A stretch of 18,688 nucleotides of DNA from JAWLGW01 sp964569055 (GTDB lineage Bacteria; Planctomycetota; J058): the NCBI GenBank assembly GCA_964569055.1, contig CAZMSZ010000124.1, positions 1-18,688 of the forward strand, read 5' to 3'. Of the stretch, positions 1 to 7,911 are shown in pieces (position 1 is the first letter of the stretch; every line of letters begins with the position of its first letter). The notes beneath the pieces are model-generated. The model searched no databases. It saw only the letters and a program-made list of their open reading frames with translations, and had not been told where the DNA came from. Both the position numbers and the translations under genes were made by a program.

Positions 1-48
1 CGCTGGGAGGAGGCCCTCCTTGGGCCCTACCGAGTCCGCCCCGGACCC

Positions 49-981
49 TCAGCCCAGCAGGTGACCGAGCTCGCGGCCGATGTTCTCGCGCTCGAACTTG
101 AACCCGAGCGCCTGGAGGCGGCGGGGGAGCGCGCGGCAGCTCGGGAGGATCAGGGCGTCGGCGACGCCGCCGATCGCGGCTCGGAGGGCGAAGGCCGGGG
201 CGGGCAGGAACGCGCGCCGTCCGACCAGGAGGGACGTCTCCCAGGCGAGGTCGGCCTGGCGGACGGGGTGCGGCGCGGTGAGGTTGAACGCGCCCGAGCC
301 CTCGGGGTGATTGGCGAGGAAGAGCAGCGCCCGCGCCAGGTCGTCGCCGTCGATCCAGGCCCACCACTGGTGGCCCGAGCCGAGCGGGCCGCCGACGCCC
401 CACTTGATCGGGCGGAGCAGCTTCTGCCAGGCGGGCGCGTCCTCCGCCAGGACCAGCCCGATCCGCGCGATCGCGAGCCGCGCGCGGCCGCTCACCTCCG
501 CGGCGGTCTCCTCCCAGCGCTCGCACACCGCGGCCAGGAAGCCCGCCCCGCGGGGGTGGTCGTCGTCGACCTCGGCTTCGCCCGTGTCGCCGTAGTAGCC
601 GGTCGCCGAGGCGTTGATCCACACCGGCGGCGGCGCGGCGCAGCGGGCGTGGGCCCGCAGCAGCGCGCGGGTCGCGTCGAGCCGGCTGTGGAGCACGCGC
701 CGCTTGTGCGGCGTCGTCAGGCGGCCCTCGGCGAGCGTGGCGCCCGCGAGGTTGACCACCACGTCGACCCCGTCGAGCGCGCGCGTCAGCGCGTCGAGCG
801 CGGCCGGCTCACCGGCCGCGGCCGCAGCCGGGTCCCAGGGCGAGGCGGAGGGGTCGCGCGGCGCGCCGTTCGCCGCGCGTGTGAGCGTCCTCACCTCCAG
901 GCCGTCGGCGCGGGCCCGGGCCACGAGGTGGCGGCCGACCACCCCGCTCGCCCCCGCGATCACGATCGAGCGTGCGCCCAC
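49..981 (-). CDS. TIGR01777-family SDR epimerase (YfcH-like)
   Basis: A 310-residue atypical short-chain dehydrogenase/epimerase, close to the usual length of the TIGR01777 (YfcH / SulA-like nucleotide-sugar epimerase) family. The Rossmann NAD(P)-binding loop GASGVVG is at residues 10-16. 'VVNLAGATLAEGRLT' and 'SRLDATRALL' follow, then the family hallmark 'SATGYYG', and a later 'WAWIDGDDLARALLF' segment. These are seen in the sequence. The substrate is not known for the family, so no reaction is claimed; it is probably a cytoplasmic NAD(P)-dependent enzyme. The start is GTG at 981, with a GGAGG about 10 nt upstream. It lies 22 nt after the UbiB-like gene on the same strand and is probably the last gene of that operon. 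The family assignment is strong; the physiological role is open. Confidence 0.88.
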   Translation of the reverse strand: MGARSIVIAGASGVVGRHLVARARADGLEVRTLTRAANGAPRDPSASPWDPAAAAAGEPAALDALTRALDGVDVVVNLAGATLAEGRLTTPHKRRVLHSRLDATRALLRAHARCAAPPPVWINASATGYYGDTGEAEVDDDHPRGAGFLAAVCERWEETAAEVSGRARLAIARIGLVLAEDAPAWQKLLRPIKWGVGGPLGSGHQWWAWIDGDDLARALLFLANHPEGSGAFNLTAPHPVRQADLAWETSLLVGRRAFLPAPAFALRAAIGGVADALILPSCRALPRRLQALGFKFERENIGRELGHLLG

Positions 982-1003
982 TCCCCGCGCCCTCCGAGCT
1001 CCG

Positions 1004-2719
1004 CTAGCGCCGCTTCCAGAACATGAACGAGCTGACGCGGATCTTGCGCAGCCCCTTGGGGAACACGAACGTCAGCACGAGGCCCCACAGGGCCGCGGCC
1101 GCCCCCAGGACCGCCAGCACGGGCGCGACGGGGACGTTGTAAAGGGTGTATCGGAACGGCGCCAGCGTGATCGCGGCCGCCAGCACGAAGCTGCTCGCCA
1201 GCGCCGCGAGCACCAGGCGCACCCCGTGCACGCGCCCCGCGACCGTGAGGTCCTCGAGCGCGTCGCCGCGCAGCCCGACCTGGAACCGGCCGGTCGAGAG
1301 GTCGTGCAGGAGCTGGTTGAGCTGGCCCGGGACCTCGTTCACGAAGCTCTGCAGCCCCAGGATCAGGCTCATGGCCTCGGGGCCGGCGCGGGTCAGGTCG
1401 AGCCGCTGCAGGATCAGGCGCTGCACGTAGGGGAGGATCAGCGCCTGGAAGTCGAGGTCGGGGTAGAGGTCGCGCACGATCCCTTCCAGGGTCGCGGTGG
1501 CGCGCGCGAGCACGGCGAAGTCGGGCGGCAGCTTGATCCGGTGGCGCCGGATCACCTCGATCGAGTCGGCGATGATCGAGCCCGCGTCCAGCTCGGAGAG
1601 CTCGACCCCCACGTACTTGTCCATCAGCACGCGGACGTCGCGCTCGTAGGCGAGCCGGTCGAACCCGGGCGGGACCTCGCCCACCTTGAGCGTGAGGCGC
1701 GCCAGCGTGCCCGGGCTCTTGAGCGCGATCGCCGTCAGCCAGTGGATCAGCACCTCCTGCTGCTCGGAGCTGATGTGCCCCCACAGGCCGTAGTCGATCA
1801 TGCCCAGGCGCCCGTCGCCGAGCACGAGCACGTTGCCGGGGTGCGGGTCGCCGTGGAAGAAGCCGTCCTCGAACACCTGCTTGAACGCGGTCTCGACCAG
1901 GCGGTCGCGCAGGGCGAGCAGGTCGTAGCGCGGGTCGCCCTTCACGTCGGTGATCTTGATCCCGTCGAGGAAGGTCATGGTCAGGACGCGCGGGGTCGAC
2001 AGCTCGGGGAACGCCTCGGGCACGGCCAGCAGCTCGGGGCGGCTCGCGAAGTTGCGGCTGGCGCGCTCGAGGTTGCGCCGCTCGTGCACGAAGTCGAGCT
2101 CCTGCGCGACGGCCACCTCGAACTGCTCCACGATCGCGGTGGGCGAGTAGGCGGAGACCTCCTCGATCGTCTTCTGCAGCAGCTTGCTCAGCCAGTAGAG
2201 CAGGCTGAGGTCCGAGCTCATGACCTCGCGGATCCCCGGACGCTGCACCTTGCACACGACCGCGACCCGCTGGCCGTCGCGCACGAGCTCGGCCCGGTGG
2301 ACCTGCGCGATCGAGGCGGTCGCGAGCGGCTCCTCGTCGAACGCGACGAACAGCTCGCCGAGGGGGCGCCCGAGCTCCTGCTCGACCACCTCGCGGATCG
2401 TGGCGAACGGCAGCGGCGGGGCCGCGTCCTGCAGCGTCTTGAGCGCCTGGGCGTAAGACTCCGGCACGATGTCGGCGCGGGTGGAGAGGATCTGCCCGAG
2501 CTTCACGAACGTCGGCCCGAGCGCCTCGAGCACGTGCCGGACGCGCTCGGGCGTCGGCACGGCCGCCCGCTGCGCGGCCGCGTCGGGGTCGACCTGCGCG
2601 GTCGCCAGGGCGGCCTTGCTCAGCACGAACCCGAACCCGTGCGAGACGAGGACCTGGACGATCTCGGACGCGCGCTTGAGGTCCTTGAGCGGCGCGGTGC
2701 TCAGGGGGAGGCTGGCCAC
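1004..2719 (-). CDS. ABC1/UbiB/AarF-family atypical protein kinase
   Basis: A 571-residue UbiB/ADCK-type protein. The family-specific KxGQ motif is present (FVKLGQ, K73-Q76). So are the Ala-rich nucleotide loop 'ATASIAQVHRAEL' (about 133-145), the VAVVCKVQRPG lysine (K157), the catalytic loop FHGDPHPGN (D291, N296) and the metal-binding IDYG (D309, with Tyr in place of the usual Phe of DFG). The C-terminus carries two hydrophobic helices (about 500-555), as in membrane-bound UbiB proteins. The family works as a membrane-associated ATPase/kinase-like partner of quinone or lipid metabolism; no ubi genes are nearby, so the pathway is not assigned. The start is taken as GTG at 2719, 19 nt after the PFK stop, which suggests an operon or translational coupling. 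No clear Shine-Dalgarno was seen, so the exact start is less certain than the family. Confidence 0.92.
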   Translation of the reverse strand: MASLPLSTAPLKDLKRASEIVQVLVSHGFGFVLSKAALATAQVDPDAAAQRAAVPTPERVRHVLEALGPTFVKLGQILSTRADIVPESYAQALKTLQDAAPPLPFATIREVVEQELGRPLGELFVAFDEEPLATASIAQVHRAELVRDGQRVAVVCKVQRPGIREVMSSDLSLLYWLSKLLQKTIEEVSAYSPTAIVEQFEVAVAQELDFVHERRNLERASRNFASRPELLAVPEAFPELSTPRVLTMTFLDGIKITDVKGDPRYDLLALRDRLVETAFKQVFEDGFFHGDPHPGNVLVLGDGRLGMIDYGLWGHISSEQQEVLIHWLTAIALKSPGTLARLTLKVGEVPPGFDRLAYERDVRVLMDKYVGVELSELDAGSIIADSIEVIRRHRIKLPPDFAVLARATATLEGIVRDLYPDLDFQALILPYVQRLILQRLDLTRAGPEAMSLILGLQSFVNEVPGQLNQLLHDLSTGRFQVGLRGDALEDLTVAGRVHGVRLVLAALASSFVLAAAITLAPFRYTLYNVPVAPVLAVLGAAAALWGLVLTFVFPKGLRKIRVSSFMFWKRR

Positions 2720-2738
2720 GTGGCCATCTTAGCGCCAC

Positions 2739-3842
2739 TCAGTCGCCGAAGCAGATCCCCACCGCCCGGGCCGCCCGCACCAGCTCGTCGTTGGGGTCGA
2801 CCAGGTTGGGGTCGGAGATCGCCTCGGCGATCGGCACGGTGACGATGTGCGGGGTCCGCAGCGCGACCATCACGTCGGACTCGCCCCGCTCGAGCGCCTC
2901 GACCGCGGCCACGCCGAAGCGCGTGCCGAGCACGCGGTCGAACTGGACGGGCGAGCCGCCGCGCTGGATGTGGCCCAGGACGGTGACCCGCACGTCGAGC
3001 TCGAGGTGCGGCTCGAGGGCGGCCGCCAGGCGGGAGCCGGCGCCGAACAGCTTGGGCATGGCCCCGAGCTCGCGCGGCCCGGCCAGGCTGACGTCGCCGT
3101 CCACCGGGCGCGCCCCCTCGGCGACGACCGCGATGCTGAACGGGTAGCCCGCGTCCTTGCGCCGCCGGATCGCGGCCACGATCGGCTCGACCCGGTAGGG
3201 GACCTCGCCGAGCAGGCAGATGTGCGCGCCGCCCGCCACCGCCGAGTGCAGCGCGATCCAGCCGGCGTGGCGGCCCATGACCTCGAGCACCATCACGCGG
3301 TCGTGGCTCTCGGCGGTGTCCTGCAGCCGGTCGAGCGCCTCGGTCGCGGTCTGGACGGCGGTCTGGAAGCCGAACGTGTAGTCGGTCGCGCTCACGTCCT
3401 GGTCGATCGTCTTGGGCACGCCCACGATCCGCAGCCCGAGCTGCGCGAAGCGCTGCGCGATCCGCATGCTGCCGTCGCCGCCGATGCTCACCAGCGCGTC
3501 GAGGCCGAGCTTGTGGTAGTTGGCGACGACCCGCTCGGAGACGTCGGTCTCCACCTGCTCGCCGTCCCGCTCGACCACGAACCGGAACGGGTCGCTCTTG
3601 TTGGAGGTGCCCAGGATCGTGCCGCCGCGGGTGAGGATCTGCTGGACGTCGGAGGGCTTGAGCCAGCGGTTCCCGTGCGGGCTCTTGTAGTCGAGGTCGA
3701 TCAGGCCCGAGGTCGCGTCCTCGATCCCGAGCACCTCCCACTGCCGGGCGTGGGCCGCCAGCACCACCGCGCGGATCACCGCGTTCAGCCCGGGGCAGTC
3801 GCCGCCCCCCGTCATGATCCCGATCCGGCGGATCTGACCCAC
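2739..3842 (-). CDS. 6-phosphofructokinase (ATP-type by residue pattern)
   Basis: Phosphorylates fructose 6-phosphate to fructose 1,6-bisphosphate in glycolysis. The protein has 367 residues. Visible motifs are GGGDCPG (12-18), GTSNKSDPF (78-86), GGDGS (121-125), PKTIDQD (143-149), 'ESHDRVMVLEVMGR' (178-191) and 'LGHIQRGGSP' near the C-terminus. Gly in GGDGS is the residue of ATP-users (PPi enzymes carry Asp), while Lys in PKTID is the residue common to PPi enzymes and to ATP-PFKs of the actinobacterial/cyanobacterial type. ATP use is therefore my inference. The usual TIDND is TIDQD here. I chose GTG at 3842 because GAGGAGGGG lies just upstream. The longer ATG frame begins at 3908, inside the start codon of the divergent gene, and adds an unrelated tail. 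First gene of a three-gene run. Confidence 0.93.
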   Translation of the reverse strand: MGQIRRIGIMTGGGDCPGLNAVIRAVVLAAHARQWEVLGIEDATSGLIDLDYKSPHGNRWLKPSDVQQILTRGGTILGTSNKSDPFRFVVERDGEQVETDVSERVVANYHKLGLDALVSIGGDGSMRIAQRFAQLGLRIVGVPKTIDQDVSATDYTFGFQTAVQTATEALDRLQDTAESHDRVMVLEVMGRHAGWIALHSAVAGGAHICLLGEVPYRVEPIVAAIRRRKDAGYPFSIAVVAEGARPVDGDVSLAGPRELGAMPKLFGAGSRLAAALEPHLELDVRVTVLGHIQRGGSPVQFDRVLGTRFGVAAVEALERGESDVMVALRTPHIVTVPIAEAISDPNLVDPNDELVRAARAVGICFGD

Positions 3843-3886
3843 GTCCCCTCCTCGCCCGCGTCGCGTCGATTGCGCCGGTGCGGGCG

Positions 3887-3906
3887 GGAGCGGAATATAC
3901 CGCTCC
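3887..3906. promoter_or_regulatory. Perfect inverted repeat around AATATA in divergent promoter region
   Basis: Arms GGAGCGG (3887-3893) and CCGCTCC (3900-3906) enclose AATATA (3894-3899) in the 64-nt space between the divergent phosphofructokinase and N-formylglutamate amidohydrolase-family genes. The right arm touches the ATG at 3907. The AT-only core is rare in this genome and reads TATATT on the minus strand, close to a -10 box for the leftward gene. No good -35 was seen. It could be an operator, a -10 region, or a small hairpin at the start codon. Confidence 0.4.
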
Positions 3907-4707
3907 ATGACCGCGCGCCCAGCGACCTCCGGCCAGCCCGCCTCGAGCGCTCTCCTCGAGGGGGAGAACTACGTCGTCCGCCCTGGGCGGGCCGAGGTGC
4001 CGATCCTGATCACCTGCGAGCACGCCTCGAACGCCGTCCCGGGCGAGTGGGCGCGGCTGGGCTTGCCCGACGACCTGCTCGACAGCCACTGGGGGTGGGA
4101 CCGCTGGGCGGCGGACACGCTGCACCGCTTCGCGCCGGCGCTGGGCGCGACCACGATCTGCTCGCGCGTCTCGCGGCTGGTGCTCGACGTGAACCGCGGC
4201 GTGGGGGAGCCGACCTTGATCCGGGCCGAGGCCGAGGGGCGCGCGCTCCCCGGCAACGTCGGGCTCTCGGCCGCCGAGGTGGAGGAGCGCGTGGCGCGCC
4301 TGCACGCGCCCTACCACGCCGCGATCGACGCCGCGCTCGCCGCCATGACCGCCCGCTTCGGGCCGGAGCGGGTCGTGTTCTTCACGTTCCACAGCTTCAC
4401 GGGCGAGTACGGCGCGCAGGACCGCGAGTTCGACGTGGGCGTGCTGTTCGACGCCCACGAGGACCTCGCCGCCGGCGTCAAGCGGGCGCTCGCCACGCGC
4501 GGGCTGCGCGTGCGCCTGAACGAGCCGTACTCGGGCTACCGCGGCGAGATCTACTCGGCGGCGGTCCACGGCGAGGCGCACGAGGTGGCCTACTTCGAGG
4601 TGGAGCTCAACCAGCACGTGCTCGAGGACGCGGCCCGGCGCGCGGCGATCGCCGACGTGTTCCGCGCGGTCGTTCCCGCGATCTTCCCGCACCTCCCCTG
4701 CCGCTGA
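3907..4707 (+). CDS. N-formylglutamate amidohydrolase-family protein
   Basis: A 266-residue protein of the N-formylglutamate amidohydrolase family (zinc-dependent deformylase; in histidine degradation it releases glutamate and formate). Recognisable blocks are 'LITCEHASNAVP' (about 35-46), 'DSHWGWDRWA' (about 59-68), 'SRVSRLVLDVNR' (about 87-98) and 'VFFTFHSFTGEYG', where the His/Glu residues are the likely metal and substrate ligands, followed by 'NEPYSGYRG' and 'VELNQHVL'. No other hut genes are nearby, so a role in histidine breakdown is not supported by context. Many genomes carry stand-alone members of unknown substrate. The ATG at 3907 has no visible Shine-Dalgarno and directly follows an inverted repeat. 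It is transcribed divergently from the PFK operon. The gene ends 4 nt before the scaffold gap. Confidence 0.88.
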   Translation: MTARPATSGQPASSALLEGENYVVRPGRAEVPILITCEHASNAVPGEWARLGLPDDLLDSHWGWDRWAADTLHRFAPALGATTICSRVSRLVLDVNRGVGEPTLIRAEAEGRALPGNVGLSAAEVEERVARLHAPYHAAIDAALAAMTARFGPERVVFFTFHSFTGEYGAQDREFDVGVLFDAHEDLAAGVKRALATRGLRVRLNEPYSGYRGEIYSAAVHGEAHEVAYFEVELNQHVLEDAARRAAIADVFRAVVPAIFPHLPCR

Positions 4708-4711
4708 GCCG

Positions 4712-4811
4712 NNNNNNNNNNNNNNNNNNNNNNNNNNNNNNNNNNNNNNNNNNNNNNNNNNNNNNNNNNNNNNNNNNNNNNNNNNNNNNNNNNNNNNNNN
4801 NNNNNNNNNNN
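4712..4811. other. Scaffold gap (100 N)
   Basis: A run of exactly 100 undetermined bases, the conventional placeholder for a gap of unknown size. Whatever lies between the amidohydrolase gene and the membrane-protein gene is missing, and reading frames that cross it are artefacts. Confidence 0.99.
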
Positions 4812-4856
4812 CCTCCCCCAAAGAGGTCTGGGCAACGCCCACCCGCGGCGCGTACC

Positions 4857-7307
4857 ATGTCCTCCGTGAGCCGGAGCGCCGACATCTCGTTCCGCCTGAT
4901 CGCCCTCCAGAAGGGCCTCCTCACCAAGGAGCGCCTCGACGAGGCCCAGGCCGAGGCGCGCCGGCGCCGCGTGCCGCTCGAGCAGGTCCTCGCCGAGGCG
5001 GGGGACCTCGACTCCGCGGCCCTCGACCGCGTGCGCGAGACCCGCGCCCGCCACGCGCGCCGGTGCAGCGCCTGCGGGGAGCGCACCTATCTGCTCCCGC
5101 GGCAGACCGTCGCCAACACGCCGTGCGAGCGCTGCGGCGGCGCGCTCGAGGAGGCGGCCGGGACCGGAGCGGCGGGCGCGGCGCCGCGCCCCCCCGCCGG
5201 CCCGCGGGCGCCGTCGCGCGAGGGGGGCCCCAGGCCGGGTGGATCAGCGCCCCGCCGCCCCGCCGGCGGACCTGCGGCCGCCGGGGCCGCTGCAGGCGCT
5301 CGGCCGGGCCCCCGACCCACCAGCGAGCGGCAGAGCAGGCAGGACAGCGAACGGGTCGGCCCGCCCGAACGGCCGACGGCGCGCCCGAGCGAGCGCCGCC
5401 CCGCCGCGCCGCCGCCCGAGGCGGCGGCCGCGGAGCCACCACGCGAGGGCGCCGCTGCGGCGCCGGCGCCGCCCGTGCTCGCCGAGTCCCCCGACGAGGC
5501 GGCCGCGCGCGAGGAGCGCGCCCGTCGCATGCGCCGCGAAGGGGGCGGGCTCGGCTACGAGCCGCCCGAGGAGCCGATCGAGCGCCCGCGCCGTCGGATC
5601 GGCCTCCCGAGCGAGCCCCCGCCGAGCGCGGTCGAGGCGGAGCCCGCGCCCGGCGAGGCGACGAGCGACGAGGACGACGCCCGCTTCGCGCCGCCCGCCG
5701 AGCACCTCGCGCGGTTCGGGCGCGGCGCCGCGGCGCCGGGGGCTCCCGTCAAGCCGATCCGGGAGGACCTCCTCAACCTCCTCCGCTTCCCCGTCCAGAG
5801 CAAGGAGACCGTGGCGCTGGTCACGCTGGGCGCGCTGTTCCTGATGCTGGGAGGGATCAGCGGCGGCGGAGGCCTCGCGCTCTTCAAGAAGACGATGCTG
5901 CTGGGCGTGCTGTTCGTCGCCTACCCGGCGCTGTACCAGGCCCGGATCACGCGCACCTCGCTGCAGGGGTCGCAGGAGCTGCCCGACTGGCCCGACTTCC
6001 ACTTCGGCGACATCGGCGCGTTCGTGGTGCGGATGTTCACGACCATGGTCGCGTGCTTCGCCCCGGCGGCCCTGATCCTGTGCCTGGCGCCCTTGGTGGG
6101 CGGCGGCGGGGACGGCTCCGAGCACGCGGGCCCGCGCCTGACGATCGGCGACGACGCCTACCTGAGCGCGCCGAGCGAGCCCTACATCCCCAAGGGCACG
6201 CCCATGAGCGTCGAGGAGCCGTTCCTCGACCTCGACGAGAACCCGCTCCCGATCGGCCGGGGCCGCTGGACGATCGTGGGCCTGCTCGGGCGCGACCTCG
6301 CCGACGACACCGGCATGACGCAGATGATGGTCGACATGCCGCGCGGCGGGTTCGGCATCGCGATCAACCCCGCTTGGCAGGTGTACGACCTCGACCGGGT
6401 CGCGATGTCCCTGCCGGAGGTGGAGGTGTACGCCGCCTACGCCGACCCGCGCGAGGTCCTGATCGGCGCGCGCTACCCCTGGACGCAGGACGCGCCGGCC
6501 TTCGAGGAGACCTTCGTCGAGGAGGAGGAGGACGTCGGCGAGCGCGAGTTCGGAGAGGCGGAGCGCGATGCGCTCCGCGAGAGCCTGGCCGAAGCCCAGG
6601 GCATGGCCGAGCTCGGCGGCCGCGTCGCCGGGGACGGGCGCGACTGGACCACGGGAGGCGCGGCCCCGCGCCTCGAGGCCGCGCAGCTCGTCAAGACCGA
6701 CACGATCGACTGGCCCGCCCCGCTCGACCAGCTCGAGACCTACCCGGCGGTGGTCGTGATCGATCCGCAGGGGCGCGTGGTGCGCGAGTACTCGTCGGGC
6801 GTCCACGACGAGAAGCTCTACTCCGACGTCAAGGACCTGATGGCGGGCGGCGAAGGGAACGTGTGGTCCACCGAGGAGTTGCCGATCTACGGCGGCGGGG
6901 GCGGCGGCGCGGGCGGGGTGGTGGGGATGCTGTTGTTCCTGCTGCTCGTCGCCGCGGGCTACCTCTACATGCCCATGGCGTGGCTGCTGATGGTCGCGTT
7001 CGACTCGCCGTCGACGCCGTTCATGTACGGCGCGGGGATCCGCGCGATCGCGATCGCCTGGCGCGACTACCTCGCCTTGGCGCTGGTGCTGCTCGGGCTG
7101 CAGGTCGCGGGCTGGGTGGTCCTCGAGGGCGTGGGCGGGGTGCTCGAGGCCGTGCTGCCGTGGTACGTCGGCTACCCCCTCGTGGGGCTGACCGGCCACT
7201 GGATCCAGTTCTACGGCATGCTGGTCACGGCCTACGGCGTGGGGCGCTACTACTACGCGAACCGCCGCGCGATCAACTGGTTCGACGAGGCGCTCAAGGA
7301 GCGCTAG
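4857..7307 (+). CDS. Multidomain membrane protein: zinc ribbon, disordered linker, six TM, cysteine-free redoxin-like domain
   Basis: An 816-residue protein with no single family I can name. Residues 8-62 resemble the small helical GspE-N-like module ('LIALQKGLLTKERLDEA'). A zinc ribbon follows with C70/C73 and C90/C93. Residues about 100-300 are a Pro/Ala/Arg/Glu-rich disordered linker. Hydrophobic helices lie near 319-335, 343-360, 389-414, 688-715, 733-760 and 782-802. 'SQELPDWPDF' before the third helix recalls DUF4013-like membrane proteins. Between helices 3 and 4, 'EEPFLDLDENPLPIGRGRW' (about 453) and 'PAVVVIDPQGRVV' (about 630-642) look like the first and last strands of a TlpA/AhpC redoxin fold, but no cysteine is present. 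By topology this domain would face the periplasm and the zinc ribbon the cytoplasm. ATG 4857 has no good Shine-Dalgarno, and the frame is open back into the gap, so the start is uncertain. Confidence 0.8.
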   Translation: MSSVSRSADISFRLIALQKGLLTKERLDEAQAEARRRRVPLEQVLAEAGDLDSAALDRVRETRARHARRCSACGERTYLLPRQTVANTPCERCGGALEEAAGTGAAGAAPRPPAGPRAPSREGGPRPGGSAPRRPAGGPAAAGAAAGARPGPRPTSERQSRQDSERVGPPERPTARPSERRPAAPPPEAAAAEPPREGAAAAPAPPVLAESPDEAAAREERARRMRREGGGLGYEPPEEPIERPRRRIGLPSEPPPSAVEAEPAPGEATSDEDDARFAPPAEHLARFGRGAAAPGAPVKPIREDLLNLLRFPVQSKETVALVTLGALFLMLGGISGGGGLALFKKTMLLGVLFVAYPALYQARITRTSLQGSQELPDWPDFHFGDIGAFVVRMFTTMVACFAPAALILCLAPLVGGGGDGSEHAGPRLTIGDDAYLSAPSEPYIPKGTPMSVEEPFLDLDENPLPIGRGRWTIVGLLGRDLADDTGMTQMMVDMPRGGFGIAINPAWQVYDLDRVAMSLPEVEVYAAYADPREVLIGARYPWTQDAPAFEETFVEEEEDVGEREFGEAERDALRESLAEAQGMAELGGRVAGDGRDWTTGGAAPRLEAAQLVKTDTIDWPAPLDQLETYPAVVVIDPQGRVVREYSSGVHDEKLYSDVKDLMAGGEGNVWSTEELPIYGGGGGGAGGVVGMLLFLLLVAAGYLYMPMAWLLMVAFDSPSTPFMYGAGIRAIAIAWRDYLALALVLLGLQVAGWVVLEGVGGVLEAVLPWYVGYPLVGLTGHWIQFYGMLVTAYGVGRYYYANRRAINWFDEALKER

Positions 7308-7911
7308 CGCGCAGCCGCCGGAGCACCTCCGGCCGCACGCGGAAGCGCCAGGGGAGGTCGACCGCCTGCGAGATCCCCACGCGCGGGCCCGCCACCACCT
7401 CGCGCGCGCCGAACCGCAGCCCGCGATCCTCCAGGCGGACCGGCCCATCGCTCAGGCACACGCCGTCGTCGTCGAGGGTGATCCCGAGGGCCCGGCACAG
7501 CTTGCCCGGGCCGTCGGTCCAGCTCCGCTCGGGGTGACCGCGCCGCCGCGCGGCGATCGCCTGGCGCCCGTCGGTCGGGAGCAGCCCTCGGAGCAGCACG
7601 GCGGAGGCGACCCCCGCCTCGCCGAGCACGACGTTGCAGCAGGTCGACTGGTGGATCCGGTAGACGTACAGGTGCCCGCCCGGGAGGAACAGGCTGCGGT
7701 TGCGCCGCGTCTCGCCCCGGTACCCGTGGCACGCCGGCTCGCTCTGGTGGTAGGCCTCGACCTCCACGATCGGGCCGCCCACACCGTCCTTGAGCAGCAC
7801 TACCCCGAGCAGGTCGCGCGCGAGCGCGAGCAGGTCGCCGTCGTAGCGCGCGGGAGGGCGCGTGCCGCGCCGGGCGCCACGGCGCGGCGCTGAGCGCGAA
7901 GCGGGCTTCAA
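7294..7911 (-). CDS. 3-methyladenine DNA glycosylase, AAG/Mpg type
   Basis: Excises alkylated purines (3-methyladenine and similar) to start base-excision repair. The 205-residue protein fits the family (about 190-210). Seen are 'IVEVEAY' with the expected water-activating E52 and stacking Y54, 'PACHGYRGETRRN' with H62, 'LFLPGGHLYVY', and 'TDGPGKLCRALGI' (132-144). Where most members read VYxxYGMHxCxNV, this one reads VYRIHQSTCCNVV. There is no ATG in a sensible place. I infer TTG at 7911-7909, which overlaps the TGA of the upstream protease gene as TTGA and has AAGGAG about 11 nt upstream, implying translational coupling. The 3' end overlaps the convergent membrane-protein gene by 14 bp. The family is secure; the start is inferred. 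Confidence 0.9.
   Translation of the reverse strand: MKPASRSAPRRGARRGTRPPARYDGDLLALARDLLGVVLLKDGVGGPIVEVEAYHQSEPACHGYRGETRRNRSLFLPGGHLYVYRIHQSTCCNVVLGEAGVASAVLLRGLLPTDGRQAIAARRRGHPERSWTDGPGKLCRALGITLDDDGVCLSDGPVRLEDRGLRFGAREVVAGPRVGISQAVDLPWRFRVRPEVLRRLRASAP

Noticed and set aside
2847..7307. A 1486-codon plus-strand reading frame
   Set aside because: It runs antisense to phosphofructokinase and through the N gap; only the part from about 4857 has protein-like character.
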